A DNA stretch of 42,529 nt from Myxococcaceae bacterium (GCA_020247085.1 JADCJJ010000460.1:1-42529); one strand, 5' to 3'; numbered from the stretch's first letter, positions 8,131 to 15,952 are shown. Translations and numbers: made by a program. Notes: generated by a model from the letters alone, not told the origin.

Positions 8131-9069
8131 TCAGCGGGCCGCATCGCCGAGGCCAGCCTGCGCGAACACCCGCGGCCAGCCCTCGGTGAAGAGGCGGAAG
8201 CGCACCGAGGGCATTCCGACGTAGTGGCGAACCACCTCGTCGGGGCGGGTGGGCCCGCGGCGCACGTCATACGCCGCGGGCAGGGCCGCGGCGCCGGGGT
8301 GGTGCGCGGCCATCACCGCGAGGTACGTCTGCGATGACCAGAGCTGGTTCATGTCGAGGCCCGCCCGCGACATGCCGCGCAGCGCGCGCTCGAGGCGCTC
8401 GAAGTCGTCGCGCCCGAAGCGCGGCGTCAGCATGAACCCGCAGTTGAGCCGCTCCGGGAGCTCGAGGCCGGTGGCCGCCTTCAGCACGTCGAGCGGCGCC
8501 GAGTAGCGCGTGCCGAGGTCGCGGTTCCACCGCGCTGGCGCGGCGCCGGCGTCGAGCCAGTCGAGCACCGCGCGCGGCGGCTGGAAGCAGAGCACGTCGG
8601 TGTCGAGCGAGAGGAGCCGCGGGGCGCGGGCGCAGGCGCTGAAGTCGACGGTCTGCTGCGCGGCCCAGTTTCGCGCGTGCCACCGCGCCACCTCGGGCAA
8701 CCCCTCGAGGAGCCGCTGTGACGCCGCCCGGGCCTCGTCCTCGCTGACGAAGCGTACCCCCGGCACCCGCGCCCGCCAGCGTGCCTGGCTCGCGCCCGAC
8801 AGCGTCCCATCCGAGTGCACCACCAGCGAGGCACCGGAGAGGAAACGCAGGAGGCTCCAAGACGACACCACGCCCAGGTCGGCCTGGGCATCACCCGAGA
8901 GCACGTGCACCTCGACGCGCGCGTCGTCGGACACGGCCACCGGCGGCAGGCGCTCGATGAGCGGCCCAAGGGCGCGACGGCGGCGCTGTGCCGACCGCGC
9001 CAGCGCGCGCCAGGGCCAGTCGTCGGCGAGGCGGTAGTGCCACAGTCCGAGCCGGTCGCGCAGCCGCAT
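8131..9069 (-). CDS. Putative glycosyltransferase (GT-A-like)
   Basis: A 312-residue protein from ATG 9069; a GTG immediately upstream at 9072 is also possible. No signal peptide or membrane span. The acidic metal-binding DxD motif typical of nucleotide-sugar GT-A enzymes is seen in LLSLDTDVLCFQPP (Asp156-Thr-Asp158), followed by the strand/loop NCGFMLTPRFG and later by HYVGMPSVRF near the C-terminus. This layout (LxxLDxD about mid-chain, then NxGxxL, then H near the end) fits GT8/GT32-like or hypothetical nucleotide-diphospho-sugar transferases. Substrate unknown. It lies 292 bases downstream of the glycosyltransferase-methyltransferase fusion on the same strand and probably serves the same glycan. 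Confidence 0.7.
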   Translation of the reverse strand: MRLRDRLGLWHYRLADDWPWRALARSAQRRRRALGPLIERLPPVAVSDDARVEVHVLSGDAQADLGVVSSWSLLRFLSGASLVVHSDGTLSGASQARWRARVPGVRFVSEDEARAASQRLLEGLPEVARWHARNWAAQQTVDFSACARAPRLLSLDTDVLCFQPPRAVLDWLDAGAAPARWNRDLGTRYSAPLDVLKAATGLELPERLNCGFMLTPRFGRDDFERLERALRGMSRAGLDMNQLWSSQTYLAVMAAHHPGAAALPAAYDVRRGPTRPDEVVRHYVGMPSVRFRLFTEGWPRVFAQAGLGDAAR

Positions 9070-9094
9070 CACAGGCTCCAGGGGGCAGGGGCCC

Positions 9095-9164
9095 GGTGAG
9101 GCCGTCGCGCGGGACGCCTGCGCCCACCAGCTGGGGCGAGTGCCTCCCGCGAGAGGCCCTCACC
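9095..9164. repeat. Imperfect 70-nt inverted repeat between two glycosyltransferase genes
   Basis: GGTGAGGCC at 9095-9103 faces GGCCCTCACC at 9155-9164 (one extra C). Pairing continues imperfectly inward around CGCGGGA / TCCCGCG, with a CCAGCTGGGG-type near-palindrome in the centre. It lies in the otherwise gene-free stretch 9070-9361. It could form an mRNA hairpin between the two - strand genes or be the relic of a small mobile repeat. No T-run is present. Confidence 0.4.
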
Positions 9165-9361
9165 GCGCCCGGCCGCGGCGACCGGCGCCACGGGCCGGGC
9201 GGAGAACGCCCCAGGTCTGGAGACCAGGGGCCCGACGCGCCCCGCCGCTCCCGTGCCCTCACGCGCGCGGCCTCTTCCGCCATGGAGCGCCCTGACGCCG
9301 CCGCAGCCACTTCGTCCGCGCAGGCAGCGCTGGTCGCGCCACGCGCTCCGCGCACAGGGGC

Positions 9362-10705
9362 TCATCGGGGCCGCCGCCACGTCAGCACCTGGTGCGAGCG
9401 GGGCGCGCGCGGCGCCCCGGGGCCCTCGCCCAGCCGGGCGCCCTCGCCCTCGACCCGCGCGCCGCTGAGCCCGGCGGCGGCGGCGGCATCGGCCAGCGCC
9501 GTGGCCCCGAGGTGAAGCCGGCGGTTGGCCGTCGCGGCGAAGGCTGCGGGCGCGTCGACGACGAACGTGGCCGCGAGCACCGTCAGCCTGCCACCGGGAG
9601 CCAGGGCCCGCGCCGCCGCCTCGAGCACTGCCGGCCGCAGCGGCGCGTCGAGCCGCTCGAGGACATGCTCGAGGCGCACCTCGTCGAGCGCCCTCCCCTG
9701 TGCCAGCGCCTCGGCCGCGTCGCCGATGGGGGACAGCAAGCCCCGGCTGAACTTCTCCTCGAGCCCCGCGCGCGAGGCGACGTCGACGCTCACCCACCCG
9801 TCGGCGACGCTGCGGTGGGGCGAGACCAGCAGCCTCGGCGTGCGCTGCAGTGCGCGCGCGAGGCGGTGCCGGGCCAGCGCGCCGGCCACGCCGGGGAGCC
9901 GCTCGCTCACGCGGGCCGCGCCATCGAGCAGCCGGCGCTTCACCCCCCACGACACCACCGTCTCGAGCTGCAGTGCCTCGAGGCGCCGCTGCGCCCGCGC
10001 GTCACCGTCGTCGGCGGCCGCCACGAAGCGCAGGTACACGGGGCTCTTCACGACCGAGGCCCCCACGAAGTGGATGAAGCCGGGCGGGTCGACCAGCGTG
10101 CGCAGCGAGGCCGGCCCGTGGCCGAAGCGCGCGAGGTGGTGCAGCACCACGCGATTGAAGACGGCCGGCGCCTTCGTGCCCGGCCGACACCCGTGCAGAT
10201 GAAACGAGCAGGGCCCCTGGTCCCATCGACCGCCCCAGTGACGGAAGACGTTGCCGAAGAGCCCTCCGTGCCGCTCGCGCTCGACGACGAAGAAGCCCGT
10301 GTTGACGAGCCACGGCGGCACCTCCGGGGGCGGAAGAAACCACGACCACTCGCGGTCCTGCGTCGCCTGGGCCGGCACGCCGTAGGTGTCGTTGTCCACT
10401 GCCAACCACCCCTCGTCGACCTGCGCGAATGGGTCCGGCGCGCCGCGCATCGTGAAGAGGTCGGCGTCGAGCCAGCACAGGCGCTCGTACGGCCGCGTCT
10501 GGCTCGCCTCGAACACCCGCAGCTTGTCCCAGCTCGGGTGCGGGTGGTCGACGCCACAGGGCGGCAGGCGACCCTCGAGTACCACCAGCGGCCGGCCGTG
10601 CAGCCTCGCGAAGCGCTGGTGCGACGGGAAGACGTGCTGGCGATACCAGCGGGCGTAGGCGTCACCGGCGACGAGGGTGACGAACGCCTCGGCCCTCGCC
10701 CTCAC
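9362..10705 (-). CDS. Glycosyltransferase fused to a degenerate methyltransferase-like domain
   Basis: A 447-residue protein whose ATG overlaps the stop of the 2OG-oxygenase gene (ATGA). Residues 1-~230 form a GT-A-like domain: FVTLVAGDAYARWYRQHV at the start, the DxD motif in CWLDADLF (Asp80-Ala-Asp82), NTGFFVVERE, and FIHFVGA near 211. Residues ~290-445 resemble a class I SAM methyltransferase of the type that begins with a Gly-rich strand, GWVNVDV, and EVRLEHVLEHL: here GWVSVDV (303-309), DEVRLEHVLERLD (341-353) and ALAPGGRLTVLA (367-378) are present. The Gly-rich SAM loop is replaced by LLVSPHRSVAD, so catalysis is doubtful. The tail may be structural, or may bind a substrate. Glycan target unknown. 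Confidence 0.72.
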   Translation of the reverse strand: MRARAEAFVTLVAGDAYARWYRQHVFPSHQRFARLHGRPLVVLEGRLPPCGVDHPHPSWDKLRVFEASQTRPYERLCWLDADLFTMRGAPDPFAQVDEGWLAVDNDTYGVPAQATQDREWSWFLPPPEVPPWLVNTGFFVVERERHGGLFGNVFRHWGGRWDQGPCSFHLHGCRPGTKAPAVFNRVVLHHLARFGHGPASLRTLVDPPGFIHFVGASVVKSPVYLRFVAAADDGDARAQRRLEALQLETVVSWGVKRRLLDGAARVSERLPGVAGALARHRLARALQRTPRLLVSPHRSVADGWVSVDVASRAGLEEKFSRGLLSPIGDAAEALAQGRALDEVRLEHVLERLDAPLRPAVLEAAARALAPGGRLTVLAATFVVDAPAAFAATANRRLHLGATALADAAAAAGLSGARVEGEGARLGEGPGAPRAPRSHQVLTWRRPR

Positions 10706-11439
10706 GGCGAGGTCAGCTTCCGCACGAACCGGCCGACGCGCGTCGACTTCTCGGCTTGCTCGAGGCTCAGGTTGAAGTTCACCACCACGCGCTCGCGCTG
10801 CCCGTAGAAGGGGAACACCTCATGGAGCACGTCGGCGGGCCACATCATCAGCAGCCCGGGCTTGGGCCGCACGAAGTAGTTCATCTCGCGCACGCGGAAG
10901 CTGAACACGCCCGAGTACTTCATGTCGGCCGCCGGGGCGCCGTCGTCGATGTAGTAGCCGCCGGCCCACATGCGGTCGAACCACGGCCGGTCGTAGCGCT
11001 CGTGGTTGTGCAGCACCTTGAGGTCCGAGTCCTTGTAGAACTGAATCCAGCTCTCGTTGAGGAGCGCCTTGCGCCCGTCGTACTGCTCGAGCACGCGAAG
11101 CGTCTTCACATACTCGATGAGGATGCGCTCACGCAGGCGCTTGACCGGCGCGTCGGGAAGGTCGAGGAACCCGTTCGTCGGCACGCAGTGCCAGATGCCG
11201 ACTGCTGGCGGGTGCTCCTCGGCCCAGCTGTGCGCCGGGAACGCCGGCACCTGCCCGAGGTCCTTCACGTGCCGCTCGTCGGGAACCTCGAGCACCGGGG
11301 GCGCAAAGCGCTCCCGGGCGATACGGACCAGCTCAGCGTGCCAGGCCGGCAGGTCGGGCTCGTCGAGGACGCGGTAGAACACGGGAATCGGCGCCAGGTG
11401 GTACAGGTCGCCGACGAAGGGTCTCAAGATGCCGTCCAT
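10702..11439 (-). CDS. 2OG-Fe(II) oxygenase family protein
   Basis: A 245-residue cytoplasmic protein from ATG 11439. An in-frame TAA lies just upstream, which fixes the start. Features of the 2OG-FeII_Oxy_5-type family are visible: SWIQFYKDSDLKVLHNHERYD around residues 130-150, with His144/His146 as the candidate first iron ligand, GGYYID (160-165), then GLLMMWPADVLHEVFPF with the distal His206, and RERVVVNFNL with Arg217 as the likely 2-oxoglutarate carboxylate anchor. Such enzymes hydroxylate small molecules, sugars or peptides. It is the first gene of a - strand unit with the glycosyltransferase-methyltransferase fusion (4-nt overlap), so it may tailor the same sugar or acceptor. Its upstream region is the 3' end of a group II intron remnant, so its native promoter may have been replaced. 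Confidence 0.82.
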   Translation of the reverse strand: MDGILRPFVGDLYHLAPIPVFYRVLDEPDLPAWHAELVRIARERFAPPVLEVPDERHVKDLGQVPAFPAHSWAEEHPPAVGIWHCVPTNGFLDLPDAPVKRLRERILIEYVKTLRVLEQYDGRKALLNESWIQFYKDSDLKVLHNHERYDRPWFDRMWAGGYYIDDGAPAADMKYSGVFSFRVREMNYFVRPKPGLLMMWPADVLHEVFPFYGQRERVVVNFNLSLEQAEKSTRVGRFVRKLTSP

Positions 11440-11454
11440 TGGTCGCTCGAGCTT

Positions 11455-12016
11455 CCCTTACTGCGGGTTGAAAGACACAGCGAAGGGAGCACGAACCCCG
11501 CCCAAAGCGTACGTGCGGATTTCCCGCATACTTCTGGCTCGCGTTCCCCAATCGGAAGGAGCCCCCCTGGAGTACGGGGTTGAGTGTCTCGATGACGCTC
11601 CGCAGGTCCTCGTGGCATCGGCCCCTCGGCGTCAGCTCAGGGATGCATTCGCATACGCGCTTCATGCTGTGCAGCGAGGGCCATCTCTGGAGGAAGGAGA
11701 CGCGCGTGCGCTCCCTCTCCCAGAGGGGCCCGCTCATCTTCTTCCGCAAGTGACACCCGAGGAAGTCGAAGCCCTGTCTTCCCAAAGACAGGTCGACTCG
11801 CCTCGTCTTCTCGGGATGCAGGGGCAGGTCGAGCTTCCCCATCACTCGCGTGCAGTGTCGCTCAGCCTCCTTGCACGCCGCCCTCGTGCTGCACGCGATG
11901 ACGACGTCGTCCGCGTACCGCACCAGCACGCCCAGATGCGCGTGCTTCCGCTCCCACTCCGCGTCGAGCACGTGCAGGGAGATGTTCGCGAGCAGCGGCG
12001 AGCTGACTCCACCAGG
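11455..12016 (-). mobile_element. Group II intron remnant: 3' part of reverse transcriptase/maturase plus domains V-VI
   Basis: Read on the - strand from about 12016, the frame gives PGGVSSPLLANISLHVLD, then VRYADDVVIAC containing the YADD catalytic box of reverse transcriptases, then FLGCHLRKK, and then the maturase X-domain pattern DLRSVIETLNPVLQG...RLGNASQKYAG ending near 11522. These are the standard 3' blocks of a group II intron-encoded protein. All blocks before the PGGV motif are missing and the X domain is cut short. The coding part runs straight into a domain V-like hairpin and a possible domain VI stem (GCGGGGTT facing AACCCGC). The 3' end lies about 15 bases before the oxygenase ATG. 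It is 5'-truncated and cannot be autonomous. The start codon used by an ORF finder (11971) is only a chance GTG. Confidence 0.8.
11503..11540 (-). other. Group II intron domain V-like hairpin
   Basis: On the - strand the segment reads GAGCC, then a lower stem, then TGCGG-GAAAT-CCGCA, followed by a two-base CG bulge and TAC pairing back. A GAAA-type loop and a 2-nt bulge on the 3' side are hallmarks of catalytic domain V. The basal stem pairs poorly, so the ribozyme is probably dead. Confidence 0.55.
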
Positions 12017-12338
12017 CTGTCGAGGTGCTGACTCGGCACGAGGACCTCACCGCCCAGTGCCTCGGCGACCAGGCCCGCCTTCGTGGTGAGCGGAACGGGG
12101 CCCTCGTCGACGTCGTCGACAGAGAGGGTGCGGCCCGCCACGGCAGGCACGCGAGGGGACCCCACACTCGCGGCTCCCGGTGCCCTCCTCTCACGAGCCA
12201 CCGGAGCCGACCTTGCTGCCGGAGCGCTGTCGCTCACGACATCAGGCGACGTCGGTCGAGTCTCGGCCTCTGGGGGAGGCTGCTTCGGCGTCGGCACGGG
12301 CAGCGGAGCCTTGCGGCTGCTCTGGAGAGGAGCGGGCT
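12017..12338. other. Gene-free junction between group II intron and IS630-like remnants
   Basis: About 320 bases with no recognisable gene. A - strand frame runs through it (Pro/Ala-rich, then VDDVDEGPVPLTTKAGLVAEALG), but it continues into the intron remnant in the wrong frame and has no recognisable domain. It may be the fragment of a host protein trapped between insertions, or non-coding. Confidence 0.4.
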
Positions 12339-12540
12339 TCACCTCACCCGCTCGACCACCGGCGCGCAAAGCCAACGGGCCTTCCACTTCCGAACCCACC
12401 GGACCGTAGCGCCAACGGAGGCCGCCACCTCAGATGCCGAGCAACCCTGACGAAGCGCGCAGGGCGCACGAGCGCGCTGGACCACCGCATGCGGCGCACT
12501 GCTGCTCCGCGAGAGCCGCTTCAGCTTCAACCGCTTTGCG
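12339..12540 (-). pseudogene. IS630-family transposase remnant (N-terminal helix-turn-helix)
   Basis: Read on the - strand, about 55 residues match the start of IS630/Tc1-type transposases: KRLSRSSSAPHAVVQRARA followed by the helix-turn-helix LRQGCSASEVAASVGATVRWVRKWKARW. The Ala-Ser-x-Val-Gly-x-Thr-Val-x-x-Trp spacing is characteristic of this family. The frame stops soon after the HTH and no DDE catalytic part is seen nearby, so this is a decayed fragment. It is joined in one open frame to the IS91-like remnant upstream, which is a chance fusion in GC-rich DNA. Confidence 0.6.
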
Positions 12541-12699
12541 CGTGTGGAGAAGTGAGGAAAGCGGGTAACCGAGGCGAGCGGCAAGCGACGGAGATGGGCG
12601 TCCGGGGCGCGAAACGGGCGTTGAGTCTCGCTGACGGAGGCGGAAGCGGCCTCGAAGTCAGGCGAGGGCCCAGGCGTGGCGAGCGCGGGGTTGCAGGTG

Positions 12700-13125
12700 C
12701 GTGAGGGACGTCGGGGCACCAGGGGCAGCTGAGGCTGCGCGGTGGACGGAGGGAGGACGGCGGCAGGGACGAGAGGGTGACCCAACTGGCGGAGACGCTC
12801 CTCTGCGGCGGAACGGGTGGAGTGGATGGCGTGGACGCTGCGACGGCGGCTGCAGGGGCAGTGCAGGACGTCGACGCCTTTCGGTTCGGTGGTGAAGGGA
12901 GGCCCAGTCCCGGCGGCGGGTGGGCCCGCGAGGCCTGCTGTTTCTTCGTCTTCCGCCACGAGGGAGTGGGCACCGGAGGCGGCTCCAGCCACCGTCACCC
13001 TCGGCCGGAGTGCGGCGTGGGGTGCGAAGACGCCGTGGTACCGGGTGAGGTGGAGGAGCGCCGGTGGCACCAGCGCGACGAGGCGACGGACAAGGGCAAC
13101 GGCCGAGAGGGTGAAGGGCTGGCCG
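12700..13125 (-). pseudogene. IS91-type (Y2) transposase remnant, C-terminal part
   Basis: Read on the - strand, the frame gives QPFTLSAVALVRRLVALVPP then HLTRYHGVFAPHAALRPRV, which matches the highly conserved block (RLAALVPPPR-HLVRYHGVFAP) of the putative transposase domain of IS91-type elements. It is followed by VDVLHCPCSRRRSVHAI and LRQLGHPLVPAAVLPPSTAQPQLPL, corresponding to the C-terminal VLRCPRCGG zinc-like motif and the LGLPTEPPP-PARPPPQ end of those proteins. The zinc motif has lost one Cys (CPCS instead of CPRCG) and the N-terminal catalytic His/Tyr region is absent. This is a dead remnant cut at about 13125, where unrelated membrane-protein sequence begins on the other strand. Confidence 0.68.
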
Positions 13126-13416
13126 CGCTGCTTCCTGGCGCTGTTCCTCCTCATCACCATCATCGGCATTGCGGTGGCGGCGGTGGTGTGGCCGGCGCTG
13201 GCCTTCTTCGTGCCGATGGGGCTGGCGGCCATCGCCAACGCGGTGGGCACGGCCATGCCGCTGGGCCGGGTGCGCCGCACGCAGGCGATGGTGCTGGGGC
13301 CGCTGGTGGTGTCGCTGGCGGTGTGCGTGTCACTGGGCGCGGCGCTTCGCACCCGACTGGGCGGGTTACCGAAGGCACTTCCCATGGCCGATTCCGTGCA
13401 GCAGCTCGGAGTGTGA
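13111..13416 (+). CDS. Possible membrane-protein fragment
   Basis: On the + strand, from GTG 13111, the frame encodes about 101 residues with two or three strongly hydrophobic segments (FLALFLLITIIGIAVAAVVW, then PALAFFVPMGLAAIANAVG, and VLGPLVVSLAVCVSLGAAL) and a short polar tail. The first ~15 bases overlap the antisense IS91-like remnant, so the natural start was probably lost when that element inserted. It may be the 3' part of a broken membrane gene. An SD-like purine stretch (GAGAGG) directly abuts the GTG, which is too close to be convincing. Family not recognised. Confidence 0.35.
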   Translation: MKGWPRCFLALFLLITIIGIAVAAVVWPALAFFVPMGLAAIANAVGTAMPLGRVRRTQAMVLGPLVVSLAVCVSLGAALRTRLGGLPKALPMADSVQQLGV

Positions 13417-13646
13417 CGCTCCGGCTCGGGTCTGAGACGCCGGCCTCCCCCCCCCCTCCTCCGGTGGAGCCCGGTTGCTGCGGAGAACGCCTCCAGCGCC
13501 TCAAGCGCGCGATGCGAAGAGCGTCGCGGTTTCGGCCGGCAACTGCGACGAGGTGATGCGGGCGCCCCTGACCCGGGACCTGGGCGACCTCCGACTGGCG
13601 GGCGAAGCATTGCGCACAGTGGCCGGGGTGGGCGAGAACCTCGACA

Positions 13647-14816
13647 ATGCCCCGCATCAACCAACGCCCCCAGAGCCCTGCCGTCACCCGCCCCACGACG
13701 CCTGCAACGCCGAGGTCGAGGAGCGCCACCTCGCCAAGCGCCTCCGCCACCACGGGCGCCTGGGGCACGCGCGGCACCCGACCGGCCCAGCGACCGGCCC
13801 TTCTTTCCCGCGTGGCGACGATTCAGACGCCCGACACCCAGGCGATCGGCCCCGCGAAGCTGCCCTCGAACACCATCGCCGGCGTGCCCGTGCGCTCGGC
13901 CACCGAGCTCCAGTTTCAGGGCCTCACGGGCGCCAACCCGCTCATGACGCGCACGCTCGACGTGCGCTTCGGCAAGCTCTCGCAGCCGCAGTTTGACGCG
14001 CTCAAGCAGGAGTTCGGCGGGCTGTCGCAGGTGAAGTACGACGCCGCGCGCGAGTACACGGCGGTCGACTTCCTTCCCCCGGTCATGCAGGGCCTCGTCG
14101 GGCGCGACCTCGACCCTGGAAATCCGGTGAAGGTGCCCGGCTCGGCGCGCTTCAACAACAAGATGAACGAGGGCGTGGGCGGCCGCGGGGACCTCGAGAT
14201 CGGCTCGACGCCCAACTGCCACGGGACCGCTTGGGAGATGATGCGTGCGTACCAGAACCCGACCTCGCCCCACGTGCACCTCCTGTACGGCGACGCCCAG
14301 CTCGCCGGGCCCGCGTACGAGAACGCGGAGCGCTTCGAGTCGCTCGGCAAGGCCGCGGCCGACGAGACGCCCGCCTTCTTGAAGGACCTCAGGCCCGGTG
14401 ACGTGGTGACCTTCCGCCAGGGCGAATACACCCTGCTGCACTCGGCGGTGTACGTCGGCGGCGGGCTCTTCTTCGAGAAGCCGGACACCGAGTCCGATCA
14501 ATACGACGAGTCGCCCTACCGGCTGGTGACGTACGACCAGGCCGTGGCGCCGATCGCCGAGTTCCTGGGTGGACCTCCGTCGGCCGAGGCGCTGCGCCCC
14601 CGCGGCGCGCTGCCCCCTGGCACCGAGGCGTTCAGCACGGGTGAAGACGCGCAGAAGTTCGAGGCGTGGGCCGCAACGAAGGGCCTGTCCGTCGGCAAGC
14701 AGCTCGTGCGCGAGATGGAGGTCGGCATGGGCGGCGGCATTCGTGGGCTGCACTTCAACGCCGTCGAGACCCGCCGCGTCGAGATCGGCGCCGACGGGCG
14801 CGGCGTCGTCCGGTGA
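13647..14816 (+). CDS. NlpC/P60-like cysteine peptidase or amidase (candidate effector)
   Basis: A 389-residue protein from ATG 13647. Residues 1-~55 are low-complexity Ser/Thr/Pro/Arg, without a normal hydrophobic signal peptide. The C-terminal part carries a papain-like arrangement: STPNCHGTAW with Cys191 at a helix start, LKDLRPGDVVTF (245-256), the His strand YTLLHSAVYVGGG with His265, and FFEKP with Glu277 as a third polar residue. The C...H...E order, the RPGDVV segment and the spacing suit NlpC/P60 (CHAP-like) hydrolases that cut peptidoglycan peptides. The family assignment rests on these motifs only. The stop codon overlaps the GTG of the next gene (GTGA), so the pair is translationally coupled. 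Either a housekeeping cell-wall enzyme or a toxin-type effector is possible. Confidence 0.6.
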   Translation: MPRINQRPQSPAVTRPTTPATPRSRSATSPSASATTGAWGTRGTRPAQRPALLSRVATIQTPDTQAIGPAKLPSNTIAGVPVRSATELQFQGLTGANPLMTRTLDVRFGKLSQPQFDALKQEFGGLSQVKYDAAREYTAVDFLPPVMQGLVGRDLDPGNPVKVPGSARFNNKMNEGVGGRGDLEIGSTPNCHGTAWEMMRAYQNPTSPHVHLLYGDAQLAGPAYENAERFESLGKAAADETPAFLKDLRPGDVVTFRQGEYTLLHSAVYVGGGLFFEKPDTESDQYDESPYRLVTYDQAVAPIAEFLGGPPSAEALRPRGALPPGTEAFSTGEDAQKFEAWAATKGLSVGKQLVREMEVGMGGGIRGLHFNAVETRRVEIGADGRGVVR

Positions 14817-15400
14817 CCCAGCGGCTGCGCGCGGGCCTGACCGCGAACGAGCTCGAGGCCCTGGTCAACGCACGCATGGAGGCCCTGACGGCGACGGGCC
14901 CCCGCGTCGAGGCCGCGGCCCGGTACGCGGACGCGCCCGGCGCAAGGCGAAGGAGCCCTGGTGCGACTCCAGGTCGCATCACCAGCGCTGGAGCGCCTGT
15001 CTCCGCGGCCGAGAGCCCCCCCCCGGGGCCGGTGACGGTCGAGGGCAGCGGGAATGCGGTCGCCATCGGCACCGTGGTCTCCTTCGAGCCCGCCGACCGG
15101 TCGCTCCTGGCGACGGGCGTCGGCCTCACCGACGGCGAGGTGGAACCGTCAGACGGCGGACAGGTGCGCGGTTGGGTCGACGCCATGGGCGCGCGCGGCC
15201 TTCTTCGAGGGGTCTGGCGCGAGCCCCGCCTCCATCGTGCTGCGCTCGCGCACGCCCGGCCCGGCCAAGGGCCAGACGTTCGACGTCGGCAGCTTCACCT
15301 GGTTCGGCGACCCGGCCGACCGCTGCACGCCCTTCGGCGACTGCCCGCCCGAGGTGGGCGTCATCATGGTTTGGCAACTGCTCGACCTCGGCAGGCGAGA
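14813..15400 (+). pseudogene. Frameshifted hypothetical gene overlapping the peptidase-like gene
   Basis: GTG 14813 overlaps the previous stop codon. The first frame gives MTQRLRAGLTANELEALVNARM, then a Pro/Ala linker, then beta-like sequence (VTVEGSGNAVAIGTVVSFEP, GQVRGWVDAMGA). Around 15187-15200, at the run GGGCGCGCGCGG, good protein-like sequence moves to another frame: AFFEGSGASPASIVLRSRTPG, GQTFDVGSFTWFGDPADRC and PPEVGVIMVWQLL, ending near 15400. The switch lies in a GC dinucleotide repeat, which is prone both to slippage mutation and to sequencing error. Either the gene is broken or the assembly has an indel. No known family was recognised; the C-terminal half looks like a beta-sandwich. 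Confidence 0.5.
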
Positions 15401-15952
15401 CCAGTGCCGGCGCACCACGGGTGCTTCACGCGACTGCCTGCCGTGGCAGCCCCGCGCCTTCCGCGCGCGAGCGGCTGACGAGCGGCGGTCACGGCCGCAC
15501 TGGCCACCTCGCGGCACTCGGAGGGCCCCGCGCGAAGGCGACAGCGGTGAGCGCGGTGACGGTGGGTCGGCAGGCGGCTCCGCGAGTGGAGGCGTCGCGC
15601 CGCTCACCTCACTCCTGCACGCCTGGTGTTCGACAAGACGGTGGTCGCGCCCCCGGCGCTGGCTCCGACCACCGTGGCGCGTCGCGTCGGTGGAACCAGC
15701 AACGGCACGCCCTCCATCACCGTGTCCCGAGGCCCAGACGTCGGCGCACGAATGGACCCACCCAGCCCTGGAGCCAACCGTCACACCGGGTGCGGCTTGC
15801 CCCTCGACCTCCCGCGTCTCGGCCGGCCGTGCCCTCGACGCCCCGATGGCCGAGCCCTCGCGGAGCCGCCCCCGCCGCCATCTGCGCCCGCTGCCGCCCT
15901 TCACTCGCTTGTCGCCCCGTCGCGCCCGGGTGAGACTCGCGCTTTGACCCCG
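15401..15952. other. Gene-free stretch before the GT-C-like membrane gene
   Basis: About 550 bases. Frames are open on both strands but the translations are Arg/Pro/Ser-rich and not protein-like. One short segment starting at 15626 (VFDKTVVAPPALAPTTVARR) looks more natural and may be gene debris. An inverted pair GGTGAGCG / CGCTCACC lies around 15546-15609. Nothing else is seen. Confidence 0.4.

Noticed and set aside
11333-11454. C-terminal continuation of the RT frame into the oxygenase gene
   Set aside because: After GNASQKYAG the frame runs through domain V/VI-like RNA structure and into the oxygenase in another frame, so it is not intron protein.
12339-14753. Single 804-residue - strand gene
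   Set aside because: It is a composite: antisense of the peptidase-like gene and membrane piece, then IS91-like and IS630-like remnants joined by chance.
15626-15952. N-terminal extension of the GT-C-like protein
   Set aside because: Pro/Arg-rich with no signal or domain; the hydrophobic start after ATG 15953 fits a membrane protein.
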